Assembly: GCF_010731735.1 (NCBI RefSeq)
Contig: NZ_AP022588.1
Coordinates: forward strand, 496,001-560,000
Length of the DNA: 64,000 bases
Origin: Mycolicibacterium sediminis
Lineage (GTDB): Bacteria > Actinomycetota > Actinomycetes > Mycobacteriales > Mycobacteriaceae
Direction: 5' to 3'
Shown here one piece after another: positions 10,010 through 18,169 of this stretch. Below the pieces are notes generated by a model. That model did not search any database. It worked only from the letters and a program-made list of their open reading frames with translations, and had not been told where the DNA came from. The position numbers were made by a program, and so were the translations under genes. How positions within the stretch are numbered: the first letter of the stretch is position 1; each line of letters starts with the position of its first letter.

Positions 10010-11091
10010 TCAGCTGGGCCGCACCGGGACGAATCAACCTGATCGGCGAACACACCGACTACAACCTCGGTTTCGCGCTGCCGATTGCGCTGCCGGAGCG
10101 CACGATCGCCCGCTTCGCCCCCGCCGACACCGACGTCCTGACCGTGCACAGCGACCACCTCGACGGGGCAGTGGACATCCGGCTCGACACCCGACCCGGT
10201 GACGTCGAGGGCTGGGCGGCGTACGTCGCCGGCGTGGTGTGGGCGCTGCGTGCCGCCGGTCACCCCGTCACCGGCGGCACGCTGCGGCTGACCAGCACCG
10301 TGCTGATCGGGGCGGGACTGTCGTCGTCGGCAGCACTGGAGTGCGCCACGCTCGGCGCGCTGACGGCGTCGGGTCCGGAGCTGGACCGCATCACCTCGGC
10401 CCGCATCGCCCAGCGGGCCGAGAACGAGTACGTCGGTGCGCCGACCGGCCTGCTCGATCAGCTCTCCTCACTGTTCGGCGAACCTCGGCGAGCGCTGCTC
10501 ATCGACTTCCGCGACGTCACGGTCGAGCCGGTGCCGTTCGACCCCGAGGCGGCGGGCGTCACGCTGCTCGTCATCAATTCCCATGCCGTGCACGAACACG
10601 CCGGCGGCGAGTACGCCGCGCGGCGCACGTCCTGTGAGCGCGCGGCTCGCGACCTCGGCGTCGCCTCGCTGCGTGAGGTCTGTGCCGACGATTCGCTCGA
10701 TCCCGTCCGCGATCCGGTCGACGCCCGGCGCGCCCGGCACATCGTCACCGAGAACGCACGGGTCCACGACTTCGTCGCCGCGGTCCGCGCGTCGGACTTC
10801 GCCGCCGCCGGGCGGCTGATGACGGAGTCCCACGCCTCGATGCGGGACGACTTCGAGATCACCACCCCACACCTCGACGCGATCGCGGCGTCGGCGGTCG
10901 CGGCCGGTGCGTTCGGCGCACGGATGACCGGCGGCGGGTTCGGGGGCTGCGTGATCGTGCTCGTCCCCACCGATCGCGCCGGATCGGTCACCGACGCCGT
11001 CGAGGTCGCGATGCGCGACGGCGGCTACCGCGCGCCGACGGTCACCGCGACGCATGCCGCGGCGGGAGCGGGGCGGGTCAGAACAGCGTGA
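10006..11091 (+). CDS. galK: Galactokinase
   Basis: Phosphorylates galactose to galactose-1-phosphate. This GHMP-family protein is 361 residues, a little shorter than the E. coli enzyme. The galactokinase signature [13 protein letters not shown] is at residues ~8-20, the ATP loop [11 protein letters not shown] is near residue 103 and the third GHMP motif [14 protein letters not shown] is near residue 304. The GTG start at 10006 overlaps the galT stop (GTGA). The 3' end overlaps the convergent exonuclease gene by 14 bp. Confidence 0.96.
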   Translation: MISWAAPGRINLIGEHTDYNLGFALPIALPERTIARFAPADTDVLTVHSDHLDGAVDIRLDTRPGDVEGWAAYVAGVVWALRAAGHPVTGGTLRLTSTVLIGAGLSSSAALECATLGALTASGPELDRITSARIAQRAENEYVGAPTGLLDQLSSLFGEPRRALLIDFRDVTVEPVPFDPEAAGVTLLVINSHAVHEHAGGEYAARRTSCERAARDLGVASLREVCADDSLDPVRDPVDARRARHIVTENARVHDFVAAVRASDFAAAGRLMTESHASMRDDFEITTPHLDAIAASAVAAGAFGARMTGGGFGGCVIVLVPTDRAGSVTDAVEVAMRDGGYRAPTVTATHAAAGAGRVRTA

Positions 11092-12067
11092 ACTGCTCGC
11101 CCGCGGACGTCGGTTCCACGAACGGCTCCACGTCCCGGCCTCCCACCACGCGGTTGAGCAGACCCATGAAGTCGTCGTCGGTGACCAGCGGGATGCCCAT
11201 CTCGCCTGCCTGGTAGCCCTTGCCCTGGTCGGGCTCAGGCCGGTCGCAGATCACCAGTGACGTCTGCTGGTCCACCGAGTCGGTGTAGGCCAGCCCCGCG
11301 TGCAGGATGCGCTCGATCAGCTCGTCATAGGTGTGGGAGACCTCGGTCGACATCGCGACCCGCATGCCCTGCACCAGCGGGCGACCACGGACGAACCGGC
11401 CGGGATTCTGGTGCGGGCAGGGCAGGCGGGCAGCGACCGTCCGCAGCGAGTGCAGTTCCTCGTGGGTGACGTGGCCGTTGGGCCAGGTGCGCCGCGACAC
11501 CGACCGCACCGGCAGCCAGGTCCTGCGCTCGTGCGCATTCGCGAGGAACGGTTTGAGGATCTGCGCGAGCACCAGCGCGTCGTCCAGCGCATCGTGGGGG
11601 CGCATCTGCGTCACGCCGCAGTGCGCGGCCAACGTCTCGAGCCGGAGGTTCTCGGAGCCCAGCCGCAGCCGCCGCGCCAACTCCACCGTGCACATCACCG
11701 TGTCGATGGGGAGTTCGGCATCGATCAGCTCGGCCTCGGCGGCGAGGAAGGAGTAGTCGAAGGCGACGTTGTGCGCGACCATCGTGCGGCCCTGCAGGAC
11801 GCTCTTCAGGTCGTCGACGACGTCACCGAACGTGGGCTGCCCGGCCAGCATCTCCGACGTCAACCCGTGCACGTGGGTCGGTCCGGGGTCGACGCCCGGG
11901 TTGAGCAGGCTGGAGAAACTGCCCTCGACGTTGCCGTCGTCCCCGACCGCCAGCGCCGCCACGCTCACGATGCGCGCCTGCCCGGGACGGAAGCCGGTGG
12001 TCTCGACGTCGACGACCGCCCATCCCGCGCCGGGCTCGGTGGCCGGTCGGCCACAGGCAATGCTCAC
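11078..12067 (-). CDS. DnaQ-like DEDDh 3'-5' exonuclease with C-terminal BRCT-like domain
   Basis: A 329-residue homologue of the mycobacterial protein annotated dnaQ (Rv3711c). The exonuclease motifs are VVDVETTGF (ExoI, D-x-E), [12 protein letters not shown] (ExoII) and HDALDDALV (ExoIII, H-x4-D). The C-terminal ~110 residues ([15 protein letters not shown]...[11 protein letters not shown]) look like the BRCT-type fold seen in these proteins. The GTG at 12067 gives the same length I recall for the M. tuberculosis homologue. In mycobacteria the replicative proofreading is done mainly by the DnaE1 PHP domain, so this is an accessory exonuclease. It is divergent from murT. Confidence 0.88.
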   Translation of the reverse strand: MSIACGRPATEPGAGWAVVDVETTGFRPGQARIVSVAALAVGDDGNVEGSFSSLLNPGVDPGPTHVHGLTSEMLAGQPTFGDVVDDLKSVLQGRTMVAHNVAFDYSFLAAEAELIDAELPIDTVMCTVELARRLRLGSENLRLETLAAHCGVTQMRPHDALDDALVLAQILKPFLANAHERRTWLPVRSVSRRTWPNGHVTHEELHSLRTVAARLPCPHQNPGRFVRGRPLVQGMRVAMSTEVSHTYDELIERILHAGLAYTDSVDQQTSLVICDRPEPDQGKGYQAGEMGIPLVTDDDFMGLLNRVVGGRDVEPFVEPTSAGEQFTLF

Positions 12068-12143
12068 GAATTCGAGGATGGCACGGCGTCCCGACAAGGC
12101 CGCGTCCCCCGCGCCGCGTGTCGCCCACCCACTTCCGCCCTCC

Positions 12144-12149
12144 TAGACT
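12144..12149 (+). promoter_or_regulatory. -10 box of leaderless murT-gatD transcript
   Basis: TAGACT at 12144-12149 is followed after 7 nt by the murT GTG at 12157. The spacing implies that transcription starts at the start codon itself, which supports the chosen start. Confidence 0.55.
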
Positions 12150-12156
12150 GCTCGGG

Positions 12157-13434
12157 GTGACCAGAGGGCTGGAACGGCGCAGCGTGTCCGCACGCGGGCG
12201 CCTCGCACTGGGCGCCGGTGCCACGGCACGGTGGGCGTCCCGGCTGTCCGGCCGCGGTGCGGGCGCCATGATCGGCGGCCTGGTCGCGATGACGCTCGAC
12301 AAGTCGATCCTCGCCCAGCTCGGCGCAAATCGTCGCTCCGTGATCGTGACCGGCACCAACGGCAAGTCGACCACCACCCGAATGACGGCGGCGGCGCTCG
12401 CCACCATCGGACCCGTCGCGACGAACGCCGAGGGCGCCAACATGGACGCCGGTCTCATCGCCGCGCTCGCCGGATCGCGCGACGCGGGGCTGGCGGCGCT
12501 CGAGGTGGACGAGATGCACGTCCCGCACGTGGCCGACGCCGTCGACCCCGAGGTCGTCGTCCTGCTCAACCTCTCCCGGGACCAGCTCGACCGGGTGGGT
12601 GAGATCAACCACATCGAGCGGACGCTGCGAGGTGGGCTGGCCCGGCACCCGAACACCGTCGTGATCGCCAACTGCGACGACGTGCTGATGACGTCGGCGG
12701 CCTACGACAGCCCGAACGTCGTGTGGGTCGCGGCGGGCGGCGGCTGGGCCAACGACTCGGTGAGCTGTCCGCGCAGCGGCGAGGTCATCGTCCGCGACGG
12801 GGCGCACTGGTACTCGACCGGCACCATGCCACAGGTCGGGCCTGGAAGCCCTCGGACGTTCGAGCGGCCCACGCCGCAGTGGTGGTACGACGAGACCCAC
12901 GTCCACGGGCCCGACGGGCTTTGCCTGCCCATGGCGCTGGCGCTGCCCGGCACCGTCAACCGGGGCAACGCGACCCAGGCGATCGCCGCGGCCGTCACCC
13001 TCGGCGCCGACCCCGCCGCCGCGGTCGCGGCAGCGGAGGGCGTCGACGAGGTCGCGGGCCGGTACTCCACGATCCAGGTCGGTGGGCACACCGTGCGGAT
13101 GCTGTTGGCCAAGAACCCCGCCGGGTGGCAGGAGGCGCTGTCGATGGTCGACACCGATGCCGGCTCCGTCGTCATCTCGGTGAACGGTCAGGTGCCCGAC
13201 GGCGAGGACCTGTCCTGGCTGTGGGACGTCAACTTCGAGCACTTCGTCGACCACCCCGTCGTCGCGGCCGGCGAGCGGGCCACCGATCTGGCGGTGCGGC
13301 TCGGCTACGGCGGTGTCGCGCACACGTTGGTGCACGACCCCCTTGCGGCCATCGCGTCCTGCCCGCCCGGACACGTCGAGGTCGTCGCCAACTACACGGC
13401 GTTCTCGCAATTGAGTCGGGCGGTGAAGCGGTGA
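12157..13434 (+). CDS. murT: Lipid II isoglutaminyl synthase, MurT subunit
   Basis: MurT with GatD amidates the D-glutamate of peptidoglycan lipid II to D-isoglutamine. The 425-residue product is a Mur-ligase homologue. It has the ATP loop VTGTNGKSTTTRM near residues 64-76, VDEMHVPHV, the LLNLSRDQLDR segment, the LPMALALPGTVNRGNATQA central-domain motif and the C-terminal DUF1727 part (LLAKNPAGWQE, ISVNGQVPDGEDLSWLWDVNFE). A -10 box 7 nt upstream supports the GTG start. Its stop overlaps gatD as GTGA, as expected for subunits of one complex. Confidence 0.93.
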   Translation: MTRGLERRSVSARGRLALGAGATARWASRLSGRGAGAMIGGLVAMTLDKSILAQLGANRRSVIVTGTNGKSTTTRMTAAALATIGPVATNAEGANMDAGLIAALAGSRDAGLAALEVDEMHVPHVADAVDPEVVVLLNLSRDQLDRVGEINHIERTLRGGLARHPNTVVIANCDDVLMTSAAYDSPNVVWVAAGGGWANDSVSCPRSGEVIVRDGAHWYSTGTMPQVGPGSPRTFERPTPQWWYDETHVHGPDGLCLPMALALPGTVNRGNATQAIAAAVTLGADPAAAVAAAEGVDEVAGRYSTIQVGGHTVRMLLAKNPAGWQEALSMVDTDAGSVVISVNGQVPDGEDLSWLWDVNFEHFVDHPVVAAGERATDLAVRLGYGGVAHTLVHDPLAAIASCPPGHVEVVANYTAFSQLSRAVKR

Positions 13435-14186
13435 CCCGGTGGGGCAGGAGCGAAGCGACCGGGGGGAAGGGTTCCGAGTCGGCGGTGCGGATCGGGCTGG
13501 TGCTGCCCGACGTGATGGGGACCTATGGCGACGGCGGCAACTCCGTAGTCCTGCGAAAGCGGTTGCAGCTGCGCGGGATCGACGCCGAGGTCGTCGAGAT
13601 CACGCTCGACGACCCGGTGCCCGCGGAACTCGACCTGTACACGCTCGGCGGCGCGGAGGACTTCGCGCAGCGGCTGGCCACCAAGCACCTGATCCGCCAC
13701 CCCGGACTGCAGCAGGCCGCGGCGAGAGGTGCTCCGGTGCTGGCGATCTGCGCTGCCATCCAGGTGCTCGGCCACTGGTACGAGACGTCGTCGGGCGAGC
13801 GGGTCGACGGCGTCGGCCTCCTCGACGTGACCACCTCGCCGCAGCCGAAGCGGACCATCGGCGAAGTGGTGTCACAGCCGCTGCTCCCGGGCCTCAGCGA
13901 TCGCCTCACTGGCTTCGAGAACCACCGCGGCGGAACGGATCTCGGCGCGGATGCGTCGCCGTTGGCTCGCGTGATCACGGGTGCGGGCAACCGCGACGGC
14001 GTCGGTTTCGACGGCGTCGTGCAGGGCAGCGTCATCGCGACGTACCTGCACGGGCCGTGCCTGGCGCGCAACCCGCAACTGGCGGACCACATGCTGGCCC
14101 AGGTGGTCGGCGAGCTGCCGCCGCTCGAGCTGTCCGAGGTCGACCGGTTGCGGCGCGAGCGGTTGGCGGCGCCGCGGCGCGTGTAG
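13431..14186 (+). CDS. gatD: Lipid II isoglutaminyl synthase, glutamine amidotransferase subunit GatD
   Basis: A class-I (CobB/CobQ-type) glutaminase that supplies ammonia to MurT. The core RIGLVLPDVMGTYGDGGN begins near residue 20, the nucleophile is in PVLAICAAIQVLG (Cys near residue 108) and the catalytic histidine is in ATYLHGPCL near residue 207. With the GTG at 13431 the protein is 251 residues and starts with an 18-residue hydrophilic extension. That extension is encoded by a copy of a dispersed short repeat (13442-13460). An in-frame GTG at 13485, directly before the conserved core, is an alternative start. Confidence 0.93.
   Translation: MTRWGRSEATGGKGSESAVRIGLVLPDVMGTYGDGGNSVVLRKRLQLRGIDAEVVEITLDDPVPAELDLYTLGGAEDFAQRLATKHLIRHPGLQQAAARGAPVLAICAAIQVLGHWYETSSGERVDGVGLLDVTTSPQPKRTIGEVVSQPLLPGLSDRLTGFENHRGGTDLGADASPLARVITGAGNRDGVGFDGVVQGSVIATYLHGPCLARNPQLADHMLAQVVGELPPLELSEVDRLRRERLAAPRRV
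13442..13460 (+). repeat. Short dispersed repeat GGGCAGGAGCGRAGCGACC, copy 1
   Basis: The 19-bp sequence differs at one position from 24392-24410 near the SRP RNA gene. Here it lies inside the 5' end of gatD and is translated as part of a non-conserved N-terminal extension. I have the impression of similar GGAGCGAAGCGACC units at gene borders in other mycobacterial genomes, but this is from memory. Confidence 0.5.
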
Positions 14187-14194
14187 GTCCGTTC

Positions 14195-15070
14195 TCACGC
14201 GGCGAGCGCGGCGGCGACGTACATGTCGACGTGGCAGCCACGGCTTCGTAGCGCCGACGCGACACGCGCCAACCAGTCCTCCGGCCGATCCTCGGCGATC
14301 ACGCGGATGACGATCCAGCCCAGTTCCTCCAGCTTGCGCAGCCGCGCGACGTCCTTGACGTACTGCCGACGGTCGGTGCGATGGTGATCGCCGTCGTACT
14401 CGACCGCCACACCGAATTCCTCCCACCCCATGTCGAGGAAGACCACGGCGTTGCGGCCCAGCACGACCGGGATCTGAGTCTCCGGCTTCGGCATGCCCGC
14501 GTCGATCAGCAGAAGTCTCGTCTGGCTCTCCCGAGGCGAGGCCGATCCCCCGTCGACCAGCGGGAGCAGCTCACGCAACTGACGGAGCCCGCGTGTCCGC
14601 GGGTAGCGCTCGGCAAGGGCGAGGACCTCGTCGAGGGAGAACTTCTGGTTCCACATCAGCGCATCGAGTCGTGCGATCGCCTGCGCACGGCTCAGGTGCC
14701 GGCCGAGGTCGAACGCCGTCCGGACACGCGTCGTGACGGGGACACCCGCACGTCGAGTGACCTCGTCATCGGCGATGTGCTCGCGGCGAGTCACCAAACC
14801 GGCTTGCGGCCTGCCCACCACGCCGGACACCTCGATGGGATGGGATGGATCTACCCAGGGCGCTCCGTGCAACGCGGATGCGGCGACGCCTCCGATGACG
14901 CCACGCCGACCCGTCGTGAGCCACGCACCCACTGCGCGGTCGGCCAGCGTCGGCTCCTCGTCCGTCGGTAGGTACACGCCCCGGAACATCGGCCGGTACC
15001 ACCGGCGCAGCTCGTGGCGCGTCACGCGTCCCGCGGCGACTGCTTCCGCACCCAGAAAGACCTCGGCCAT
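14195..15070 (-). CDS. AbiEi-antitoxin-like / DUF559 nuclease-fold protein
   Basis: This 291-residue protein occupies the position of Rv3714c. The N-terminal part has a winged-helix, AbiEi-antitoxin-like look (GRVTRHELRRWYRPMFRGVYLP, then VIGGVAASALHGAPW, residues ~14-75). The C-terminal part resembles the DUF559/Vsr PD-(D/E)XK fold. An acidic residue in SPRESQTRLLLIDAGMPKPE comes first, then VVFLDMGW, AVEYDGDHHRTDRRQYVKD and IRVIAEDRPEDW. No toxin partner (AbiEii) is adjacent, and the family is common and often solitary in mycobacteria. CAAGAT lies 6 nt before the ATG at 15070, suggesting a leaderless transcript. The biochemical role is unknown. Confidence 0.8.
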   Translation of the reverse strand: MAEVFLGAEAVAAGRVTRHELRRWYRPMFRGVYLPTDEEPTLADRAVGAWLTTGRRGVIGGVAASALHGAPWVDPSHPIEVSGVVGRPQAGLVTRREHIADDEVTRRAGVPVTTRVRTAFDLGRHLSRAQAIARLDALMWNQKFSLDEVLALAERYPRTRGLRQLRELLPLVDGGSASPRESQTRLLLIDAGMPKPETQIPVVLGRNAVVFLDMGWEEFGVAVEYDGDHHRTDRRQYVKDVARLRKLEELGWIVIRVIAEDRPEDWLARVASALRSRGCHVDMYVAAALAA

Positions 15071-15100
15071 CCGCGCATCTTGGCTCGAGGTACCGACACC

Positions 15101-15256
15101 GCCGCGAAAGTTGCGTTTTGGCGCGAAAGTGCGAGTGGACGCCTACGAAAAGCGACTCTCGTCGACCGCCGCGCGCCCCCTCCACGACCGCCGCCGCGAG
15201 AGTTGCGTTTTGGCGGGAAAGTGCGAGTGGACGCCTACAAAAAGCGACTCTCGTCG
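15101..15256. repeat. Two 64-bp direct copies of a palindromic intergenic repeat
   Basis: Copy 1 (15101-15164) and copy 2 (15193-15256) differ at only three positions and are separated by 28 bp. Each unit is itself an imperfect palindrome: a CGARAGTTGCGTTTT arm at the left is mirrored by AAAAGCGACTCTCG at the right, around a conserved core GCGAGTGGACGCCTAC. The pair fills the 229-bp gap between the DUF559-type gene and the next leftward gene. It looks like a REP/MITE-type dispersed unit, not coding sequence. Confidence 0.7.
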
Positions 15257-15299
15257 CGAGCAAGTAAGCGGGGCGGACCAGGCCGCGGGGACCCCAGCC

Positions 15300-15707
15300 C
15301 TACAACCCCAGGTCGCGCAGGAACTCCGGCTTGTAGGCCTCGAGGATGACGTAGCTCGGATCGGGGGCGGGCGTCTCGGGGGCGTCGTCGGGAACGACGT
15401 CACCGTCGACGGGGTCGACCCACTCCTGCGCGGCGCCGTCCCAGCGGGTCACGGCGTACTCGGCGCCCACGTGGTCGTCAGCGACGAGCCCGCGGATCGT
15501 GCGCTCGGCTTCCTGAGCGTCGGCGAGGGTGTGGGTGTAGATCTGCACGCGATCACCGTCGCGGGTCACCGTCACCTTGGAGCCGAGCCGGTCCCGCGCG
15601 TCGTCGTCCAGGTCCAGCGTGCGGAGCTTCTCCCAGAAGGACAGCCCATGCTCGTCGCTGCCCAGCTCGACCTCGACCTTGAACTCTTCGTCCGCCACGG
15701 CCACCAA
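15300..15707 (-). CDS. Conserved acidic hypothetical protein next to recR
   Basis: The product is 135 residues, very acidic and soluble. It opens with a beta-rich stretch EEFKVEVELGSDEHGLSFWEKL and continues with a compact region KVTVTRDGDRVQIYTHTLADAQEAERTIRGLV (residues ~44-75). The tail is PDDAPETPAPDPSYVILEAYKPEFLRDLGL. I do not recognise a characterised family; the first 85 residues could be a small alpha/beta sandwich. It ends the leftward unit ybaB-recR, beginning 1 bp after the recR stop, so it is cotranscribed. A GTG four codons in (VADEEF) is an alternative start. Confidence 0.72.
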   Translation of the reverse strand: MVAVADEEFKVEVELGSDEHGLSFWEKLRTLDLDDDARDRLGSKVTVTRDGDRVQIYTHTLADAQEAERTIRGLVADDHVGAEYAVTRWDGAAQEWVDPVDGDVVPDDAPETPAPDPSYVILEAYKPEFLRDLGL

Positions 15708-15708
15708 A

Positions 15709-16320
15709 CTAGGCCATCGCCCGACGACCGGCCAACGCCCTCCCGAGCGTCAGTTCGTCGGCGAACTCGAGGTCGCCGCCCATCGGCAGTCCGGAGGCGA
15801 TCCTGGTGACGCTCAGACCGGGGATGTCGCGAAGCATGCGCACCAGGTACGTGGCGGTCGCCTCGCCCTCGGTGTTGGGGTCGGTGGCGATGATGACCTC
15901 GCCGACGTCGACGCCATCGACCCGCTCGCCTATGCGATTGAGCAGCTCACGAATCCGCAGCTGATCGGGTCCGATGCCCGAGAGCGGATCGAGCGCGCCA
16001 CCGAGAACGTGGTAACGCCCGCGGAACTCCCTGGTCCGCTCGACGGCCTGCACGTCCTTCGGCTCCTCGACCACGCAGATCAGGGCGGCGTCACGACGCG
16101 GATCGCTGCAGATCCGGCAGCGCTCGTTGTCCGAGACGTTGCCGCACACCGAGCAGAAGGTCACGCCCTCGCGTACGCGGGCGAGCACGGCGGTGAGGCG
16201 GTCGATGTCGGGCGGCTCCACCGACAGCAGGTGGAAGGCGATGCGTTGGGCGCTCTTCGGACCGATACCGGGCAGCTTGCCCAGCTCGTCGATCAGGTCC
16301 TGGACGGGCCCCTCAAACAT
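15709..16320 (-). CDS. recR: Recombination protein RecR
   Basis: This recombinational-repair clamp works with RecO/RecF to load RecA at gaps. The protein is 203 residues, the usual length. It has a helix-hairpin-helix [20 protein letters not shown] (residues 13-32), a zinc finger Cys56-Cys59...Cys68-Cys71, and a Toprim domain with [41 protein letters not shown] and [19 protein letters not shown] motifs. It follows ybaB by 14 bp on the same strand, the near-universal ybaB-recR pairing. Confidence 0.97.
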   Translation of the reverse strand: MFEGPVQDLIDELGKLPGIGPKSAQRIAFHLLSVEPPDIDRLTAVLARVREGVTFCSVCGNVSDNERCRICSDPRRDAALICVVEEPKDVQAVERTREFRGRYHVLGGALDPLSGIGPDQLRIRELLNRIGERVDGVDVGEVIIATDPNTEGEATATYLVRMLRDIPGLSVTRIASGLPMGGDLEFADELTLGRALAGRRAMA

Positions 16321-16334
16321 GACGGGTCAAGGTG

Positions 16335-16667
16335 TCAGGCCCCCGGCAGACCGAGGCCGCCGAGACCGCCGGCGAGCGGGCCGAGCTTGCTCTGCGCCAT
16401 CAGGGTCACCTGCTGCGAGGCGTCCTTGATGGCGCCGACCACCAGGTCCTGCAGGGTCTCGACGTCATCGGGGTCGACGACCTTGGGATCGATGGCGACA
16501 CCGATGACCTCGCCGCTGCCCTTCATCGTGACCTGGACCAGACCGCCGCCGCCCTGCCCGTGGACCTCGGTGTTGGCGAGCGACTCCTGGGCCTCCATCA
16601 GCTGCTGCTGAACCTGCTGTGCCTGCGCCAGAAGTGCTGACATGTCGGGCTGTTGGCCGGGTTGCAT
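16335..16667 (-). CDS. YbaB/EbfC nucleoid-associated protein
   Basis: A 110-residue small DNA-binding dimer of the YbaB/EbfC family. An N-terminal coiled-coil helix ([20 protein letters not shown]) is followed by the conserved strand region [34 protein letters not shown] and a second helix [13 protein letters not shown]. It ends in a short glycine-rich tail. The ATG at 16667 has GAGGGGA upstream; a second Met at residue 9 is possible. It lies immediately upstream of recR, with which it is usually cotranscribed. Confidence 0.93.
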   Translation of the reverse strand: MQPGQQPDMSALLAQAQQVQQQLMEAQESLANTEVHGQGGGGLVQVTMKGSGEVIGVAIDPKVVDPDDVETLQDLVVGAIKDASQQVTLMAQSKLGPLAGGLGGLGLPGA

Positions 16668-16793
16668 GGCTGGTCCCCTCACGCTGGTGGTTTCGGCGGG
16701 TCTTGGAGTCGAGGGTGTCGCGTATTGGTCTCGACTTGGTTGCGCATGGCCGCACGAGGCCGTTTGGGGTTCAAGCGTAGTCGCCCGCCGGGC

Positions 16794-16799
16794 TAGCGT
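16794..16799 (+). promoter_or_regulatory. -10 box of leaderless amidase transcript
   Basis: TAGCGT is followed by 6 nt and then the GTG at 16806. This supports the long N-terminal form of the amidase as the translated product. Confidence 0.45.
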
Positions 16800-16805
16800 G
16801 ACGGC

Positions 16806-17642
16806 GTGCGTGCCCCAGCCTGCCTGCGTGTCGGAGCGACCGCGTCCACGCGCGGCAGACCCGTCGACCCCGAGCCGGGCAGAGCCGCCGGGCGGACCCG
16901 CGCGTTGACCGCCCTGGCGGCCAGCGTCCTCGCCGCCGCGTCGCTCGTCGCCACACCCGTCGCCACCGCGGCGCCCTCGAACATCGCCGGGATGATCGTC
17001 TTCCTCGATCCCGGCCACAACGGGTCCAACGATGCATCGATCAGCCGCCAGGTCCCCACCGGCCGCGGCGGCACGAAGGACTGCCAGGCCAGCGGCACGT
17101 CGGCCGGCGACGGCTACCCAGAGCACAGTTTCACGTGGGAGACGACGCTGCGCATCCGTCAGCAGCTGACGGCGCTGGGCGTGCGGACCGCGATGTCCCG
17201 AGGCGACGACACCGGGCTCGGTCCGTGCGTCGACGAACGCGCCGCGATGGCGAACGCCCTCAAGCCCGACGCGATCGTCTCGATCCACGCCGACGGCGGT
17301 CCTGCGACCGGCCGCGGCTTCCACGTCAACTACTCCGCCCCGCCGCTCAACGACGCGCAGGCCGGACCGTCGGTGCAGTTCGCCCGCGTCATGCGCGACC
17401 AGCTGCAGGCCTCCGGTCTCGTGCCCGCCACCTACATCGGCCAGGGCGGGCTGCTCCCGCGGTCGGACATCGCCGGGCTCAACCTCGCGCAGTATCCGTC
17501 GGTCCTGGTGGAGCTGGGCAACATGAAGAACCCCGCCGACACGGCGTTGATCGAGAGCCCCGACGGCCGGCAGAAGTACGCCGAAGCCGTCGTCCGCGGG
17601 ATCGCCGGGTTCCTGGCGACACGCCCGCAGCGAACGATCTAG
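16806..17642 (+). CDS. N-acetylmuramoyl-L-alanine amidase (Rv3717/Ami1-type), secreted
   Basis: Cleaves the lactyl-amide bond of peptidoglycan. The 278-residue product has a basic N-terminus and a hydrophobic signal segment ([23 protein letters not shown], about residues 35-57), then an Amidase_3 domain. Zinc ligands are visible as His in FLDPGHNG, Glu in YPEHSFTWE and His in SIHADGG; the catalytic Glu is in LVELGNM near the end. The GTG at 16806 sits 6 nt after a -10 box. The N-terminus is some 35 residues longer than I recall for the M. tuberculosis protein. Its stop shares CTAG with the convergent SRPBCC gene. Confidence 0.92.
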   Translation: MRAPACLRVGATASTRGRPVDPEPGRAAGRTRALTALAASVLAAASLVATPVATAAPSNIAGMIVFLDPGHNGSNDASISRQVPTGRGGTKDCQASGTSAGDGYPEHSFTWETTLRIRQQLTALGVRTAMSRGDDTGLGPCVDERAAMANALKPDAIVSIHADGGPATGRGFHVNYSAPPLNDAQAGPSVQFARVMRDQLQASGLVPATYIGQGGLLPRSDIAGLNLAQYPSVLVELGNMKNPADTALIESPDGRQKYAEAVVRGIAGFLATRPQRTI

Positions 17643-18079
17643 TTCTTCTCGAGTTCGGACTTGAGGTTCTCGAGCACCTCGGCCTGGATCTTGCGCAGCC
17701 CGAGCGGCGCGAAGGTCTTCTCGAAGAATCCGCCGATGCCACCTGCGCCCTGCCACGACGTCTTCACGGTCACGGTCGATCCGGTTCCCGCCGGCGCCAC
17801 GGTGTAGTTGGTGACCATGGTCGAGTTGGCGTCCTTCTCGATGACGGCGTGACCTGCGACGTCGACGGTCGCCTTGACGTCGCGGCTGCGCGACTTCGTG
17901 GCCTGCAGCTTCCACGCGGCGACCGTCCCGGCGCCCTGTCCGCCCTCGAGGACCTGGTAGCCGCTGTAGTGCGAGGACAGGATCTTCGGCCGCACGGTCC
18001 GGTAGTCGGCGACCGCAGCGAACACGGCATCCGGCTGTGCGTTGATCAAGACGGTGCTGGACGCGCTGACCTGTCCCAT
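17639..18079 (-). CDS. SRPBCC (START-like) domain protein, Rv3718c-type
   Basis: This 146-residue protein consists of one polyketide-cyclase/START-like domain. The N-terminal strand is [25 protein letters not shown], followed by [35 protein letters not shown] and a long C-terminal helix [20 protein letters not shown] that closes the ligand pocket. The ATG at 18079 has GAGGAGT upstream. Such proteins bind lipids or other hydrophobic ligands. The ligand is unknown, but the conserved position beside fatty-acid-modifying genes is suggestive. Confidence 0.88.
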   Translation of the reverse strand: MGQVSASSTVLINAQPDAVFAAVADYRTVRPKILSSHYSGYQVLEGGQGAGTVAAWKLQATKSRSRDVKATVDVAGHAVIEKDANSTMVTNYTVAPAGTGSTVTVKTSWQGAGGIGGFFEKTFAPLGLRKIQAEVLENLKSELEKN

Positions 18080-18157
18080 CGGTGAAGACTCCTCGTCGAT
18101 TCGGTGTCGGACCGGGTGTCCCGGCCTGGTGCGGTCGCATCGGGTGCCACCGGGGAC

Positions 18158-18163
18158 TAGCGT
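18158..18163 (+). promoter_or_regulatory. -10 box of leaderless bfaA-bfaB transcript
   Basis: TAGCGT is followed by 6 nt and then the GTG at 18170, which fixes the start of the FAD oxidoreductase. Confidence 0.5.
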
Positions 18164-18169
18164 ATATCC

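Noticed and set aside
15101..15256. CRISPR array
   Set aside because: Only two long units with one spacer and internal palindromy, and no cas genes in the window.
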